Assembly: GCA_002862135.1 (NCBI GenBank)
Contig: PKCI01000147.1
Span: forward strand, 16,402 to 80,401
Reading direction: 5' to 3'
DNA: 64,000 nucleotides
Source of the DNA: Verrucomicrobiota bacterium
Lineage (GTDB): Bacteria > Verrucomicrobiota > Verrucomicrobiia > Verrucomicrobiales > DEV007
Made by a program: the position numbers and the translations under genes. Of the stretch, positions 1 to 8,313 are shown piece by piece (positions within the stretch are counted from its first letter, which is position 1; each line of letters opens with the position of its first letter). The notes below the pieces were generated by a model. That model searched no databases. It saw only the letters and a list, made by a program, of their open reading frames with translations, and had not been told where the DNA came from.

Positions 1-1430
1 TCAGCACGTGGGGTGAGGGCGATCCACCTGACACTGCCGTCGACTACTATGAAGAGTTCATGGGTGACGGCATGGCCAAGCTCGACGGAGTGAAATTCTC
101 CGTCTGCGGCCTGGGCGACACCAGCTACGAGCACTTCTGCAAGATGGGTAAAGACTTTGATGCCCGTCTCGCTGCACTCGGAGGTGAGCGCGTCTTTGAT
201 CGCGCTGACTGCGACGTTGATTTCCAGGCGTCTTTCGACAAATGGCTGGACGGGGCCATCGGCGCGCTCCCCTCAGCTGCTGTGGCAGCAGACCTTCAAG
301 CTGCCGTGACTGCCGCTCCGACTGCTGCTTACGACAAGGCCAATCCCTACGAGGCCGAGATACTTGAAAAAGTCGTGCTTAACGGCACAGGCTCGATTAA
401 AGAGACGCTCCACGTTGAGCTTTCTCTCGAAGGGTCAGGACTGACCTACCAACCCGGCGACGCACTCGGCGTCTACCCGGTCAACCGCGCTGCTGACGTC
501 AATTCTATACTTGCTGCAACCGGCCTCAAAGCCAACGCCAAGCTCGGCGACAAGACTCTCGTTGAGGCTCTCCAGATCGAATTCGACATCACTTCATTGA
601 GTGCTGCTATTGCGATGAAATACAACGGCGTGGTTGGCAGTAAGGATCTCGAAGCCGCCATCGATGACAAAGCCACTTTTAAAGATTGGATTTGGGGCCG
701 CCAACTCGTGGACCTCATCGAAGCCTACCCGTTCAAGGAATGGACACCTGAGAGCTTCACCGAAATTCTCCGCCCTCTTGCTCCGCGCCTCTACTCTATC
801 GCGTCCAGCCTCAAGGCGCACGAAGACGAGGTTCACCTCACGATCGCGGCAGTGCGCTACAACAGTCATGGGCGCGACCGCGTTGGTGTCTGTTCCACTT
901 TTGTCGCTGACGAGGTAAACGTAGGTGATAAAGTCAGAGTCTACTTCCACAGCAACAATAATTTCCGCCTGCCTGAAAGTGGTGACACCGACGTTATCAT
1001 GGTGGGGCCCGGAACCGGTATTGCTCCCTTCCGTGCCTTTGTTGAAGAACGCGCAGCGACTGAGGCCAAAGGCAAGAACTGGCTCTTCTTTGGAGACCAG
1101 CATTTTTCCTACGACTTCCTCTACCAACTCGAATGGCTTGATTACCTCGACGACGGTATCCTGACCGAACTCACAACAGCTTTCTCCCGCGACCAGAAGG
1201 AGAAGGTCTACGTCCAGCACCGTCTCATGGAACACGGCGCCGAGATCTGGAAGCAGCTCGAAGGCGGAGCCCATTTCTACGTTTGCGGCGACGCCTCTCG
1301 CATGGCCAAGGACGTCCACCAGGCGCTTATGGATATCGCGCAGGAGCACGGCGGTAAAGACGCCAAAGAAGCCAAGGACTGGCTCTCAGCTCTCCGAAAA
1401 GAGAAGCGCTACCAGCGCGACGTTTACTAG
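1..1430 (+). CDS. cysJ: Sulfite reductase [NADPH] flavoprotein alpha subunit, 5'-truncated by the window
   Basis: Diflavin reductase that passes electrons from NADPH through FAD and FMN to the sulfite reductase haem subunit in assimilatory sulfate reduction. The reading frame is open from base 3, so the gene starts before the window; the ATG at 60 in the ORF track is internal. The first visible residues, STWGEGDPPD, are the end of the FMN flavodoxin domain. RLYSIASS is the FAD-binding motif, GPGTGIAPFRAF lies in the NADPH domain, and the protein ends in the usual YQRDVY. The remaining part is about 475 residues. A cytochrome P450 reductase-like relative is possible, but the C-terminus favours CysJ. 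Transcription converges on the sulfatase downstream. Confidence 0.93.
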   Translation, partial: STWGEGDPPDTAVDYYEEFMGDGMAKLDGVKFSVCGLGDTSYEHFCKMGKDFDARLAALGGERVFDRADCDVDFQASFDKWLDGAIGALPSAAVAADLQAAVTAAPTAAYDKANPYEAEILEKVVLNGTGSIKETLHVELSLEGSGLTYQPGDALGVYPVNRAADVNSILAATGLKANAKLGDKTLVEALQIEFDITSLSAAIAMKYNGVVGSKDLEAAIDDKATFKDWIWGRQLVDLIEAYPFKEWTPESFTEILRPLAPRLYSIASSLKAHEDEVHLTIAAVRYNSHGRDRVGVCSTFVADEVNVGDKVRVYFHSNNNFRLPESGDTDVIMVGPGTGIAPFRAFVEERAATEAKGKNWLFFGDQHFSYDFLYQLEWLDYLDDGILTELTTAFSRDQKEKVYVQHRLMEHGAEIWKQLEGGAHFYVCGDASRMAKDVHQALMDIAQEHGGKDAKEAKDWLSALRKEKRYQRDVY

Positions 1431-1503
1431 TCGGCGGTCAGTGTTCAGCAATCGGGCTATGGGGTCTCAATTTACCACTGATTGCTGACCTACCGACCGC
1501 TGA
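1431..1503. repeat. Imperfect inverted repeat, member of a dispersed intergenic family
   Basis: The arms 1431-1453 and 1480-1503 are near reverse complements (shared core GATTGCTGA plus ACCG-rich ends). The region is made of degenerate words like CAGT-ATTCAG-AATCGG. Similar words occur at 49807-49833, 51451-51471 and 57914-57985, always between genes. Confidence 0.5.
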
Positions 1504-1514
1504 TTACCGATTCC

Positions 1515-1545
1515 AACAGGGTTAGGTAACTCACTCAACCCTGTT
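1515..1545. terminator. Candidate hairpin terminator between convergent genes
   Basis: A perfect 9-bp stem (AACAGGGTT / AACCCTGTT) with a 13-base loop lies between the convergent ends of cysJ and the sulfatase. It is followed by only a short T run on the + strand, so a Rho-independent role is plausible but weak. Confidence 0.4.
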
Positions 1546-1558
1546 TACCACCGGAAGA

Positions 1559-3019
1559 TCACTCGTCCCGCTCGAACCACTCGCCGTAGGGCTGGTAGTT
1601 GTGATAGGGCACGGCCTTCTCTTTCCAGGCGTTGAGCTCACCGTCATATTTCTGACGTAGTTCTTTGAGCCTTTCCTGATACTCAGGATTCGATACGAGA
1701 TTGGTCAACTCGTAAGGATCTTTCCCGAGTTGATACATTTCCTCGGTTTTCTCGAAGCCATCCTTCTCATCGTAGGGCCAATAGATGTATTTCCAGTCCT
1801 TGGTCACAACCCCAAGACTCTGGACGGCTTTGGGACCCCACACGTTGATAAGTGGCAACTGAGTGTGCGTTTCAGCAGCCGGATTATCATAGAGCGGGAG
1901 CAGGCTCTTTCCGTCAATACCTTCGGGTATTTCAAGGCCAGCGAGTTCGAGCATAGTCGGATAGAAATCCGTATTCCCGGTCAAGGCACCACTTCGAAGT
2001 CGTTTTCCGGAATTGTCATGTCCGGGGATATAGACAATCATTGGAGCCCGCGAAGATTCTTCGTAGGGAATCACTTTGGATCCATAGCCGTGAGATCCAC
2101 AGAGGAACCCGTTGTCTGAAGTGAAAATGATCGCGGTGTTGTTCGCGACTCCAGCCTCCTCGAGCGCTTCGCGAATCATCCCGATCGCGACATCAACCCC
2201 GTAGATCTGCTGATGATAGATCGCCATGACCTGATCATATTTGTCTTTGTAACCCCAGCTTTCAAAGCGCTCATACTGGCGTCCCTGCCGGCTCTGGAGT
2301 GAGAAGTGCTCACCATTCTCACGACCATAGTTGGCCGGTTTTTTAAAGGTCTTACCTTCGTAGATATGGTCGAATTGCGGATCGGGAGTTGCCGGCATGT
2401 GAGGTGCCTTGAAGCTGATCGAGAGACAGAACGGCGCACCCCCCTTCGCTGAATCCTTGATAAAATCACGGCCAAAGGCTCCGTATGAAACACTCGCGTG
2501 CGGATACTCATCGGCATACTTTGCCATCGATTTGTTTTTCTTGGTGTCGTAGCTCGTCTGGCCCCGACCGGCACCCCAAGCATCGAAATCGTCTTCCGGA
2601 AGGTAGCCGCCCTTTTTGTCGTCCGGTTTGTCTGATACCTCAATGCCAATCTTGCCGGCAATGGCAGTGCGATATCCAGCGCCTCGAAGCAGGAGAGGAT
2701 AACTCTTGTCCCAATGCTCTCTCACAAGGTGCCCGTGCTCAAAGTTGCAGCCGTTCCGATACTCGAAAAGACCTGTGAAGATCGTCGCCCGGCTCGCCAT
2801 ACAGATTGCCGTGGTGTCATAATGACGATCAAAGGTTATCCCGTCCTCCGCCAACGAATCAATGTGAGGCGTCTTAACATCATCATTCCCATAGCATCCC
2901 AGCGAATAAATCGTCTGGTCGTCAGTTAGCAGAAACACCAAATTCATTGGCTCCGCAGCTCGGGAAGCCAACGAAGCGAGAAAAACCAGACCGAGAATTA
3001 AAAAAATAGGAGCTTTCAT
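1559..3019 (-). CDS. Secreted type I sulfatase (alkaline-phosphatase superfamily)
   Basis: Formylglycine-dependent sulfate ester hydrolase, probably acting on sulfated polysaccharides outside the cytoplasm. I chose the second Met of the ORF because MKAPIFLILGLVFLASLASRA is a good signal peptide; the ORF itself opens at 3046. LTDDQ (about residues 31-35) carries metal-binding Asp residues. CMASRATIFTG (about 73-83) is the sulfatase signature C-x-A-S-R whose Cys is converted to formylglycine. SDNG near the middle of the protein is the second metal site. About 487 residues is normal for the family. Substrate cannot be told from sequence. No maturation enzyme (FGE or anSME) lies in the window. 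The gene is divergent from the Fur-family gene. Confidence 0.9.
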   Translation of the reverse strand: MKAPIFLILGLVFLASLASRAAEPMNLVFLLTDDQTIYSLGCYGNDDVKTPHIDSLAEDGITFDRHYDTTAICMASRATIFTGLFEYRNGCNFEHGHLVREHWDKSYPLLLRGAGYRTAIAGKIGIEVSDKPDDKKGGYLPEDDFDAWGAGRGQTSYDTKKNKSMAKYADEYPHASVSYGAFGRDFIKDSAKGGAPFCLSISFKAPHMPATPDPQFDHIYEGKTFKKPANYGRENGEHFSLQSRQGRQYERFESWGYKDKYDQVMAIYHQQIYGVDVAIGMIREALEEAGVANNTAIIFTSDNGFLCGSHGYGSKVIPYEESSRAPMIVYIPGHDNSGKRLRSGALTGNTDFYPTMLELAGLEIPEGIDGKSLLPLYDNPAAETHTQLPLINVWGPKAVQSLGVVTKDWKYIYWPYDEKDGFEKTEEMYQLGKDPYELTNLVSNPEYQERLKELRQKYDGELNAWKEKAVPYHNYQPYGEWFERDE

Positions 3020-3129
3020 ATCCAAATGAGGGAGGATGGATACCATGCGTCCGGCAGAAACAGCAATAGCGGATATCCGATCCTGTCTTGCGTGAGATAG
3101 TCTAACGATTTACACTGGGAACAGATTTA

Positions 3130-3573
3130 ATGTCTCACTCGCACAATATAAAAGTCCCCAGTCTTGATGGTCTCCTTTCTACTTGCAGCGAGGCTGGCCT
3201 CAGGAAAACCAAGGCACTGGTCTCGGGATTAAAAGTGCTGGCATCGGCGAAGCATCCGTTGACCCTGCATCAAATTGCCAAATCCCCGATTTTTGACGTG
3301 GAATGCGATCCCGCCACCATTTACCGACTCGTCACCAAGCTGGAGGAACACCGCATCGTGAGGCGTATTGGTTTTCACAGTCGTGCTGCTCACTATTGCC
3401 TTCGCGAAGGGAATCATCAGGACTACTTGATCTGTCGCGACTGCGGCTCCATCGAGGTTCTAGATATTGCCTGCCCTGTTGAACATCTCGAAGAACAGAT
3501 TGCTTCAGACTGCGGTTATTCCGATCTGGAGCACGAGCTCGAGTTCTACGGTCGCTGCGGCACCTGCAAGTAA
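3130..3573 (+). CDS. Fur-family metal-responsive transcriptional regulator
   Basis: 147-residue DNA-binding repressor of the Fur/Zur/PerR family. The N-terminal winged helix spans about residues 20-85 (KTKALVSGLKVLASAKHPLT, then DPATIYRLVTKLEEHRIV, the recognition-helix region). The C-terminal metal and dimer domain has HQDYLICRDCG and ends in GRCGTCK, giving the two CxxC pairs of a structural zinc site. The sensed metal cannot be fixed from sequence. A zinc-uptake gene (znuA) 9 kb away makes a Zur role worth testing. The next genes are unrelated. Confidence 0.85.
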   Translation: MSHSHNIKVPSLDGLLSTCSEAGLRKTKALVSGLKVLASAKHPLTLHQIAKSPIFDVECDPATIYRLVTKLEEHRIVRRIGFHSRAAHYCLREGNHQDYLICRDCGSIEVLDIACPVEHLEEQIASDCGYSDLEHELEFYGRCGTCK

Positions 3574-3708
3574 TCACACAGCAGCCCTGGTAGATCCGAT
3601 GATTAGCGTCTACGCGCGAACTCTATCTGCTCGAATCCCCTGATTCCATGGGCTTTCTCAGTGTTGAGGAAGTGAATTTCCACTGCTTAAATTGGAATTT
3701 ACAGTTGT

Positions 3709-3726
3709 TCAAATCCACAGATTTGA
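3709..3726. promoter_or_regulatory. Short perfect dyad in the intergenic region after the Fur-family gene
   Basis: TCAAATC-CACA-GATTTGA is a perfect 7-bp inverted repeat 52 bases before the start of the next gene. It could be an operator or a small hairpin. Nothing else recognisable lies in 3574-3777. Confidence 0.25.
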
Positions 3727-3777
3727 TATCTTTCTACTAGTTAAATCGCAAACCTGCGAAACGGACCTTCCTGTGCC

Positions 3778-4182
3778 ATGAGATTTTCAGCGAATCGCGT
3801 TGCCTTTATTTTAGGCGCCTTCATCCTCGGCCTGATGGCTATCGACGGACTGCTCCAACTCAATCGGGAAGCACATGCTGGTTTCGGAATGGGAACCAGC
3901 CAATGGGTAAACGCTGACAGCGCCATGGCTCTTTTGCTGGTTGGTCTTGTTGTCGGCCTTGTTGCCGGAATCGCTATTTTCTTTGGCTCTCTCGTCTTGC
4001 GGGAGAAGCGCTGCACTGAAACCCCTAACGAAATTGACTCTTTGCTCGAGGAAATTTCCCGCGAAGAAACAAAGGAGAGAGAGAATCCTCTTTTCGTCGA
4101 AGACAACTCTCTCGAAGAACCGATCGAATCTCTCGATCCTTGGGAGCGACCCGCCGACTGGTGGAAGCGCGACGACGACTAA
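3778..4182 (+). CDS. Small two-TM membrane protein of unknown function
   Basis: 134 residues, not recognised. Two hydrophobic segments are visible, at about 8-25 (AFILGAFILGLMAIDGLL) and 50-72 (ALLLVGLVVGLVAGIAIFFG). They are followed by a strongly acidic cytoplasmic-type tail rich in Glu, ending in WERPADWWKRDDD. The gene converges on the xer gene. The regular membrane topology and codon composition suggest a real gene rather than a chance ORF, but no role can be inferred. Confidence 0.6.
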   Translation: MRFSANRVAFILGAFILGLMAIDGLLQLNREAHAGFGMGTSQWVNADSAMALLLVGLVVGLVAGIAIFFGSLVLREKRCTETPNEIDSLLEEISREETKERENPLFVEDNSLEEPIESLDPWERPADWWKRDDD

Positions 4183-4221
4183 GCTCCAGCCCTGACGCCA
4201 GCGTCTCCTCGGCCCACGTGC

Positions 4222-5118
4222 CTACCCTCTCGGGTGAAACTTCCGGTGCACATCACGAAGCTGTTTTTGATCCACGTGAGTGTAGATCTGTGTCGTTGAA
4301 ATGTCGGCGTGACCCAACAATTCCTGGATCACTCGCAAATCGGCACCATTGCCAAGCAGGTGCGTCGCAAAGGAATGACGCAACAGGTGAGGGTAGACAT
4401 TCTGTTCGATTCCGGCGAGCTTAGCCCGCTGCTTAACAATCTGCCAGATGCGTGTCGTAGTGAGTTTCTTACCCCACTTCGAGAGAAAGATCTCGCTTCC
4501 CGATTGCCGACTGACAAGTGAGGGGCGCTCTCCCTTAAGATAGCAGTTGAGTGCCTCCAATGCCGCGGAGCCCACAGGAACCACGCGCGTCTTATTCCCC
4601 TTCCCCGTTACCCGAATAGCCCCGTCCTCTAGGTAGATGTTCTCGAGTCGGGCATTAACGAGTTCGGAAACGCGCAACCCGCTAGAATAAAGGAGCTCTA
4701 GAATGGCAGTATCGCGACGAGCCAGGGGGCGGCTGTCCTCGCGGGACGCTTCGAGTAGTTTCTTCACCGAGAGCTCGTTCAGTGTCTCAGGCAAATATTT
4801 TTCAACCTTGGGCGAGTCGATCCCTTCGGCCACATCTTCACTTACCTTGCCCTTGCCAGCGAGGTAGCGGAAGAATATCTTTATGCCAATCAGGTTGACT
4901 CGAAGGCTTGAACTCGCGACGCGATCGTCCAGTCGGCGATGGGCCAAATAAGCTGTTAAATGGTCAAGAGTTACCTGCCCCGGTTCCGTCACACCCCGTT
5001 CATTCTCGAGCCACTCCGACAGGTGATCGAGTGCCCGCCGCACTGATAACTGATAGTTATCCGACAGTCCTTTTTCGACGGCCAGGTAGCGTAGGAAGCG
5101 TTCGATGTCCCGCTCCAT
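4222..5118 (-). CDS. xerD: Tyrosine recombinase XerC/XerD
   Basis: Site-specific recombinase of 298 residues, the usual Xer length, expected to resolve chromosome dimers at dif. The N-terminal SAM-like core-binding domain covers about 1-90. The catalytic domain shows all expected residues: Arg149 (SSGLRVSEL), Lys173 in TGKGNK, His244 and Arg247 in HLLRHSFATHLL, His270 in LLGHADISTT, and the nucleophile Tyr279 in QIYTHV. XerD is favoured over XerC by overall similarity, but I cannot separate them firmly. It starts 6 bases after the stop of the upstream 971-residue gene, so the two are probably co-transcribed. Confidence 0.88.
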   Translation of the reverse strand: MERDIERFLRYLAVEKGLSDNYQLSVRRALDHLSEWLENERGVTEPGQVTLDHLTAYLAHRRLDDRVASSSLRVNLIGIKIFFRYLAGKGKVSEDVAEGIDSPKVEKYLPETLNELSVKKLLEASREDSRPLARRDTAILELLYSSGLRVSELVNARLENIYLEDGAIRVTGKGNKTRVVPVGSAALEALNCYLKGERPSLVSRQSGSEIFLSKWGKKLTTTRIWQIVKQRAKLAGIEQNVYPHLLRHSFATHLLGNGADLRVIQELLGHADISTTQIYTHVDQKQLRDVHRKFHPRG

Positions 5119-5124
5119 TCGCGA

Positions 5125-8040
5125 TTAACGAAACCAGCCCTCAGTGATGTACTCAGTGATGACGTAGTGATTAATTCCGTGAGGAAAGGGCTTCTCCTCC
5201 ATCGTTATAATCACAGCCAGCGGATCTTGGTTGAGCGAAATCACCTCTTCAAACCGGGCCGCAATCGGGCTGTCTTTCTTCACAAAGGCATAGGTGGAAA
5301 ATTCATTGAGACCTCCGTAAGGCGGCTTTACCCGGTAAACGAAGTAGTCGTCGAGATTGGTAAATCCATCGCGATCAAGACCGTAGTAATCGGAGACACG
5401 ATTAATCACAACCCTCAAAGTGTGCGGACTGGGAATATCCCCAGCGAGGAACTTTACGAAGCGCTCATCCTGAAATTCGGAAAACACTTCCCAGTCGACC
5501 TTAAGAAGCCCGTCCTCCTCACGGATGATCATTGGGAAGCCAGGATCATTCTCGCTGCTTGAAATCAGATAAACCCAGTAAGGACCGCCCCTCTTTTTAT
5601 CTGGCTCCATCTGGAACAACGCCTTAGAAAAAGTAGCAAACTGCTTGAAAGGCCACTTCTGGTAATACTCCTCAATCGAGGGGCGGAGGCTGTCTCCACG
5701 GTAGACATATTTCATTCGGGTTTCCCAGTCAGGAGCCCGCAGGTAGGCATCGAGGAGATCGTGGGTTCGCCCTAACAAATCATCTGGAGATGTCGGAGCC
5801 GGGAAACCGGCCTCCAGATTGTAATTCGAAACGCTCATTGCCGCGGGAGATGCCACACCTTCCACAATCGATGTCGGCGATTGATCTTCAGGCGCACGGA
5901 CCAAAGGGGTGACTCCCGGAGCGTTATCGGCAACTGCCGTCACAAACTCGCTTGCAGCAGAATTCGCCATTTCCGTTAGAGACAGGCTGGTTGGGCCGGC
6001 GTTTCCAACCCCTTCCGGAGAAGAATCACCGTTTACAATACTTAGAACCCTCTCATCAAAAGACATGGCCGGGGCGTCACCTTCTTCACTAGTTGTGATT
6101 GCATCAGCCACAACATTATTGACCGGAGTTGGTTCCACCGGCGGATTCTCAACCGGAAGTGCCGGTGGGACGGTCGCAATAGGATTCTCTGTCGTCGCTG
6201 GCGGCTCCAGGATCTCCGTCGCCATTGTCGGGGGAGTTGGAGGATTGATGCTGGTCGGGACACTGCCACTGGGAGAATCAACACCCGGGGACATACCGAG
6301 GTTGGAGGAGGCCAGGGCCTCTGGCCCTTTGGCGATTGCTGGCGGAGGAGACTCTATTTCAGGGTCTGGAGTCGCTATGTCAATTCCACCCAGCGCATTG
6401 ATAACGAGAACTACCACCACGACAGCGATGATGGCAATGGCACCTATGGCAGAAAGCATTGCCACTCCGGTTCGGCTGGGTCCTCCGCTTTTACCACTGC
6501 CGGAACCGGCACCGAACATCTCGTCCAGTTCATTGGTTGCCGTGATCTTTTCGGTGTCTTCCTCGGGCTCGGGCAGCTCTGCCTCAGGAGCTTGGGGTGG
6601 CTTGGACGGAGTGATCGACTCAAGAGGTTTCGGGAGTTCCTGCTGCCCCACTTCCTCAGGTCCAGCAAAGATATCGTAAATGGGATCGCCCGCGTCTGCA
6701 TCATTTGACGGAAGTTCGTTGAGATCCAGCTTCGCTTTAACGTCCGAGAAACCAACGCCTGACGAATCGATCCCACTGAGGAACTGGTAAAAATCGTCTC
6801 CCAACTCAGTATCAACGTCAACCGCTGGCACTTCGACCATCTCATCTTCAACAACCGGTTCAAATCCCAGCTCTGATGTCATATCTTTCGGAGCCGGCTC
6901 AAGCGGCGCGGTTTTGGGCTCACGAGGCCCAACCCCAAATTCGTGGATACTATTATTAGCGAAATTCGTCTCTGGCTCATTTCCAGGCAGAAGGATCGGC
7001 TTGAGAGGCTCGGTAATTTCCAGTTCATCCATCGAAATCGATGGTTCTTCTTCTGAAATCTGGAGTTCGTCGATCGAAACAGCCAACTCATCGTGTGTCA
7101 ACGGCTCTAGCACTTCGCTCGTTTCCTCCACCAAAGGCTTAACAGTCTCATCAGGTTCTTGAATGACGTCGTTAAGCGGGGCGACCGCCTCGCCAATTGG
7201 AGCAGGAATTTCCGTGGCGGATTCCGGCGCCAGTTCCTCCTCAGCCACCAATGGCGCCGGAGTCAAAGCATTGATCGGTTCAATAGCCTCAACGGGGTCC
7301 TCCAAGCCTGAGAAATCCGGCGACTCGTTGCTTTCTTCTTGATTCTCAGCAAGACCCTTATTGGAGGTATGCGTCGGGAAGATGAAGTCACCAGGACTGC
7401 ACTGCCCCATCACGTCACCGGGCATCGGCAACACCAACTTAGTTGGCTCAATTTCTTCCTCGGGAGTCAAAGTTTCGGCCACATTGTTGCCTTGTCCCGC
7501 CAATGAAGTATCGAGGCGGGGAAGCTCACCCGGTAGCGAGGTATCCGCCTCACGAACAGGTAGTAGACTGCTCGGCCGCGGATTGATTTTAATGGGTTGC
7601 GTTTTAGCAACCGCTGGTGGCTCTTCGGTAACATGCTCCGGCGGAATCGGAGTAATCATGTCGTGCTGATTCGCTGCTGAAAGGTTTTCAGGAATAACGG
7701 GAGCAGGGGGAGCAACCATGCCACCGGTAAATACCGGAGCTTTCGGGGGTTGAGGAACCGGGACTGAAGCCGTTGTTTTGGCATCAATCGCGTTTACTCG
7801 AGGTGCCAGCGGCTCGGGAAGAACCATACTCTGTGAAGGATCATGAGCGATGACTGACTCAGGCTCAGGAGCGGTAATCAATTTTGACTCCACGCTAATT
7901 TCTTCAGTGAAGTTTTCGAAATCCGTAGGCGCCATTATCTTCACCCCGCACTTGGGACAAGGAGCAGTCACACCGGCAAGATGAGTCGGTACGCGGAGCT
8001 TTGCGTGGCAGTTCGGACAGGTGAATTTTATCTTTTTCAC
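5125..8040 (-). CDS. Zinc-ribbon, acidic linker, single-TM protein of unknown function
   Basis: 971 residues in three clear parts. Residues 1-40 form a treble-cleft zinc ribbon with two CxxC pairs (CPNCHAKL, CPKCGVKI), like the MJ0042/FYDLN-type ribbons at the N-termini of many PVC membrane proteins. About 40-530 is a low-complexity acidic and proline-rich region with repeated EELEI/EPL motifs. A strong transmembrane helix follows at about 545-570 (IGAIAIIAVVVVVLVINAL). After another Pro/Thr linker, the last 230 residues form a folded-looking domain rich in Trp, Tyr and Phe. I do not recognise that domain. The topology suggests a cytoplasmic ribbon and an extracytoplasmic C-terminal domain. 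xer follows it by 6 bases. Confidence 0.72.
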   Translation of the reverse strand: MKKIKFTCPNCHAKLRVPTHLAGVTAPCPKCGVKIMAPTDFENFTEEISVESKLITAPEPESVIAHDPSQSMVLPEPLAPRVNAIDAKTTASVPVPQPPKAPVFTGGMVAPPAPVIPENLSAANQHDMITPIPPEHVTEEPPAVAKTQPIKINPRPSSLLPVREADTSLPGELPRLDTSLAGQGNNVAETLTPEEEIEPTKLVLPMPGDVMGQCSPGDFIFPTHTSNKGLAENQEESNESPDFSGLEDPVEAIEPINALTPAPLVAEEELAPESATEIPAPIGEAVAPLNDVIQEPDETVKPLVEETSEVLEPLTHDELAVSIDELQISEEEPSISMDELEITEPLKPILLPGNEPETNFANNSIHEFGVGPREPKTAPLEPAPKDMTSELGFEPVVEDEMVEVPAVDVDTELGDDFYQFLSGIDSSGVGFSDVKAKLDLNELPSNDADAGDPIYDIFAGPEEVGQQELPKPLESITPSKPPQAPEAELPEPEEDTEKITATNELDEMFGAGSGSGKSGGPSRTGVAMLSAIGAIAIIAVVVVVLVINALGGIDIATPDPEIESPPPAIAKGPEALASSNLGMSPGVDSPSGSVPTSINPPTPPTMATEILEPPATTENPIATVPPALPVENPPVEPTPVNNVVADAITTSEEGDAPAMSFDERVLSIVNGDSSPEGVGNAGPTSLSLTEMANSAASEFVTAVADNAPGVTPLVRAPEDQSPTSIVEGVASPAAMSVSNYNLEAGFPAPTSPDDLLGRTHDLLDAYLRAPDWETRMKYVYRGDSLRPSIEEYYQKWPFKQFATFSKALFQMEPDKKRGGPYWVYLISSSENDPGFPMIIREEDGLLKVDWEVFSEFQDERFVKFLAGDIPSPHTLRVVINRVSDYYGLDRDGFTNLDDYFVYRVKPPYGGLNEFSTYAFVKKDSPIAARFEEVISLNQDPLAVIITMEEKPFPHGINHYVITEYITEGWFR

Positions 8041-8179
8041 TTTGTTATGCCTCTTGAGGGTTCAACACACAAGTGGGCTCCGCTGCCGCCTGTTCGCGGT
8101 GAAACAAACTTGCGGCCGAGTAAGGCGATTAGACACAATTGAGAGGTGAAACGGGAAAAGCCCTATAGGCTACGTTGTA

Positions 8180-8207
8180 ATCTTATCATTGAACCTCAAA
8201 TTTGCAA
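8180..8207 (-). promoter_or_regulatory. Candidate sigma-70 promoter for the 971-residue gene
   Basis: On the minus strand, TTGCAA, a 16-base spacer, then TAAGAT, about 140 bases before the start at 8040. It lies in the AT-rich 8041-8313 gap, in which I see nothing else. Confidence 0.3.
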
Positions 8208-8313
8208 ATTTTTGTTAAGAATCTTTTAAAATAAGGGGTTAATTACTCTCAATTTTGCGAAAATACCACTGGAACACTGCAAGAATTATAAAATTGCCTA
8301 TCGGCGGCCAAAA

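Noticed and set aside
594-1349. 251-residue antisense ORF over cysJ
   Set aside because: The sense frame has full FAD and NADPH motifs; the antisense product has none.
5909-6679. 256-residue ORF opposite the 971-residue gene
   Set aside because: It is a Ser/Gly/Thr-rich reverse reading of the acidic linker.
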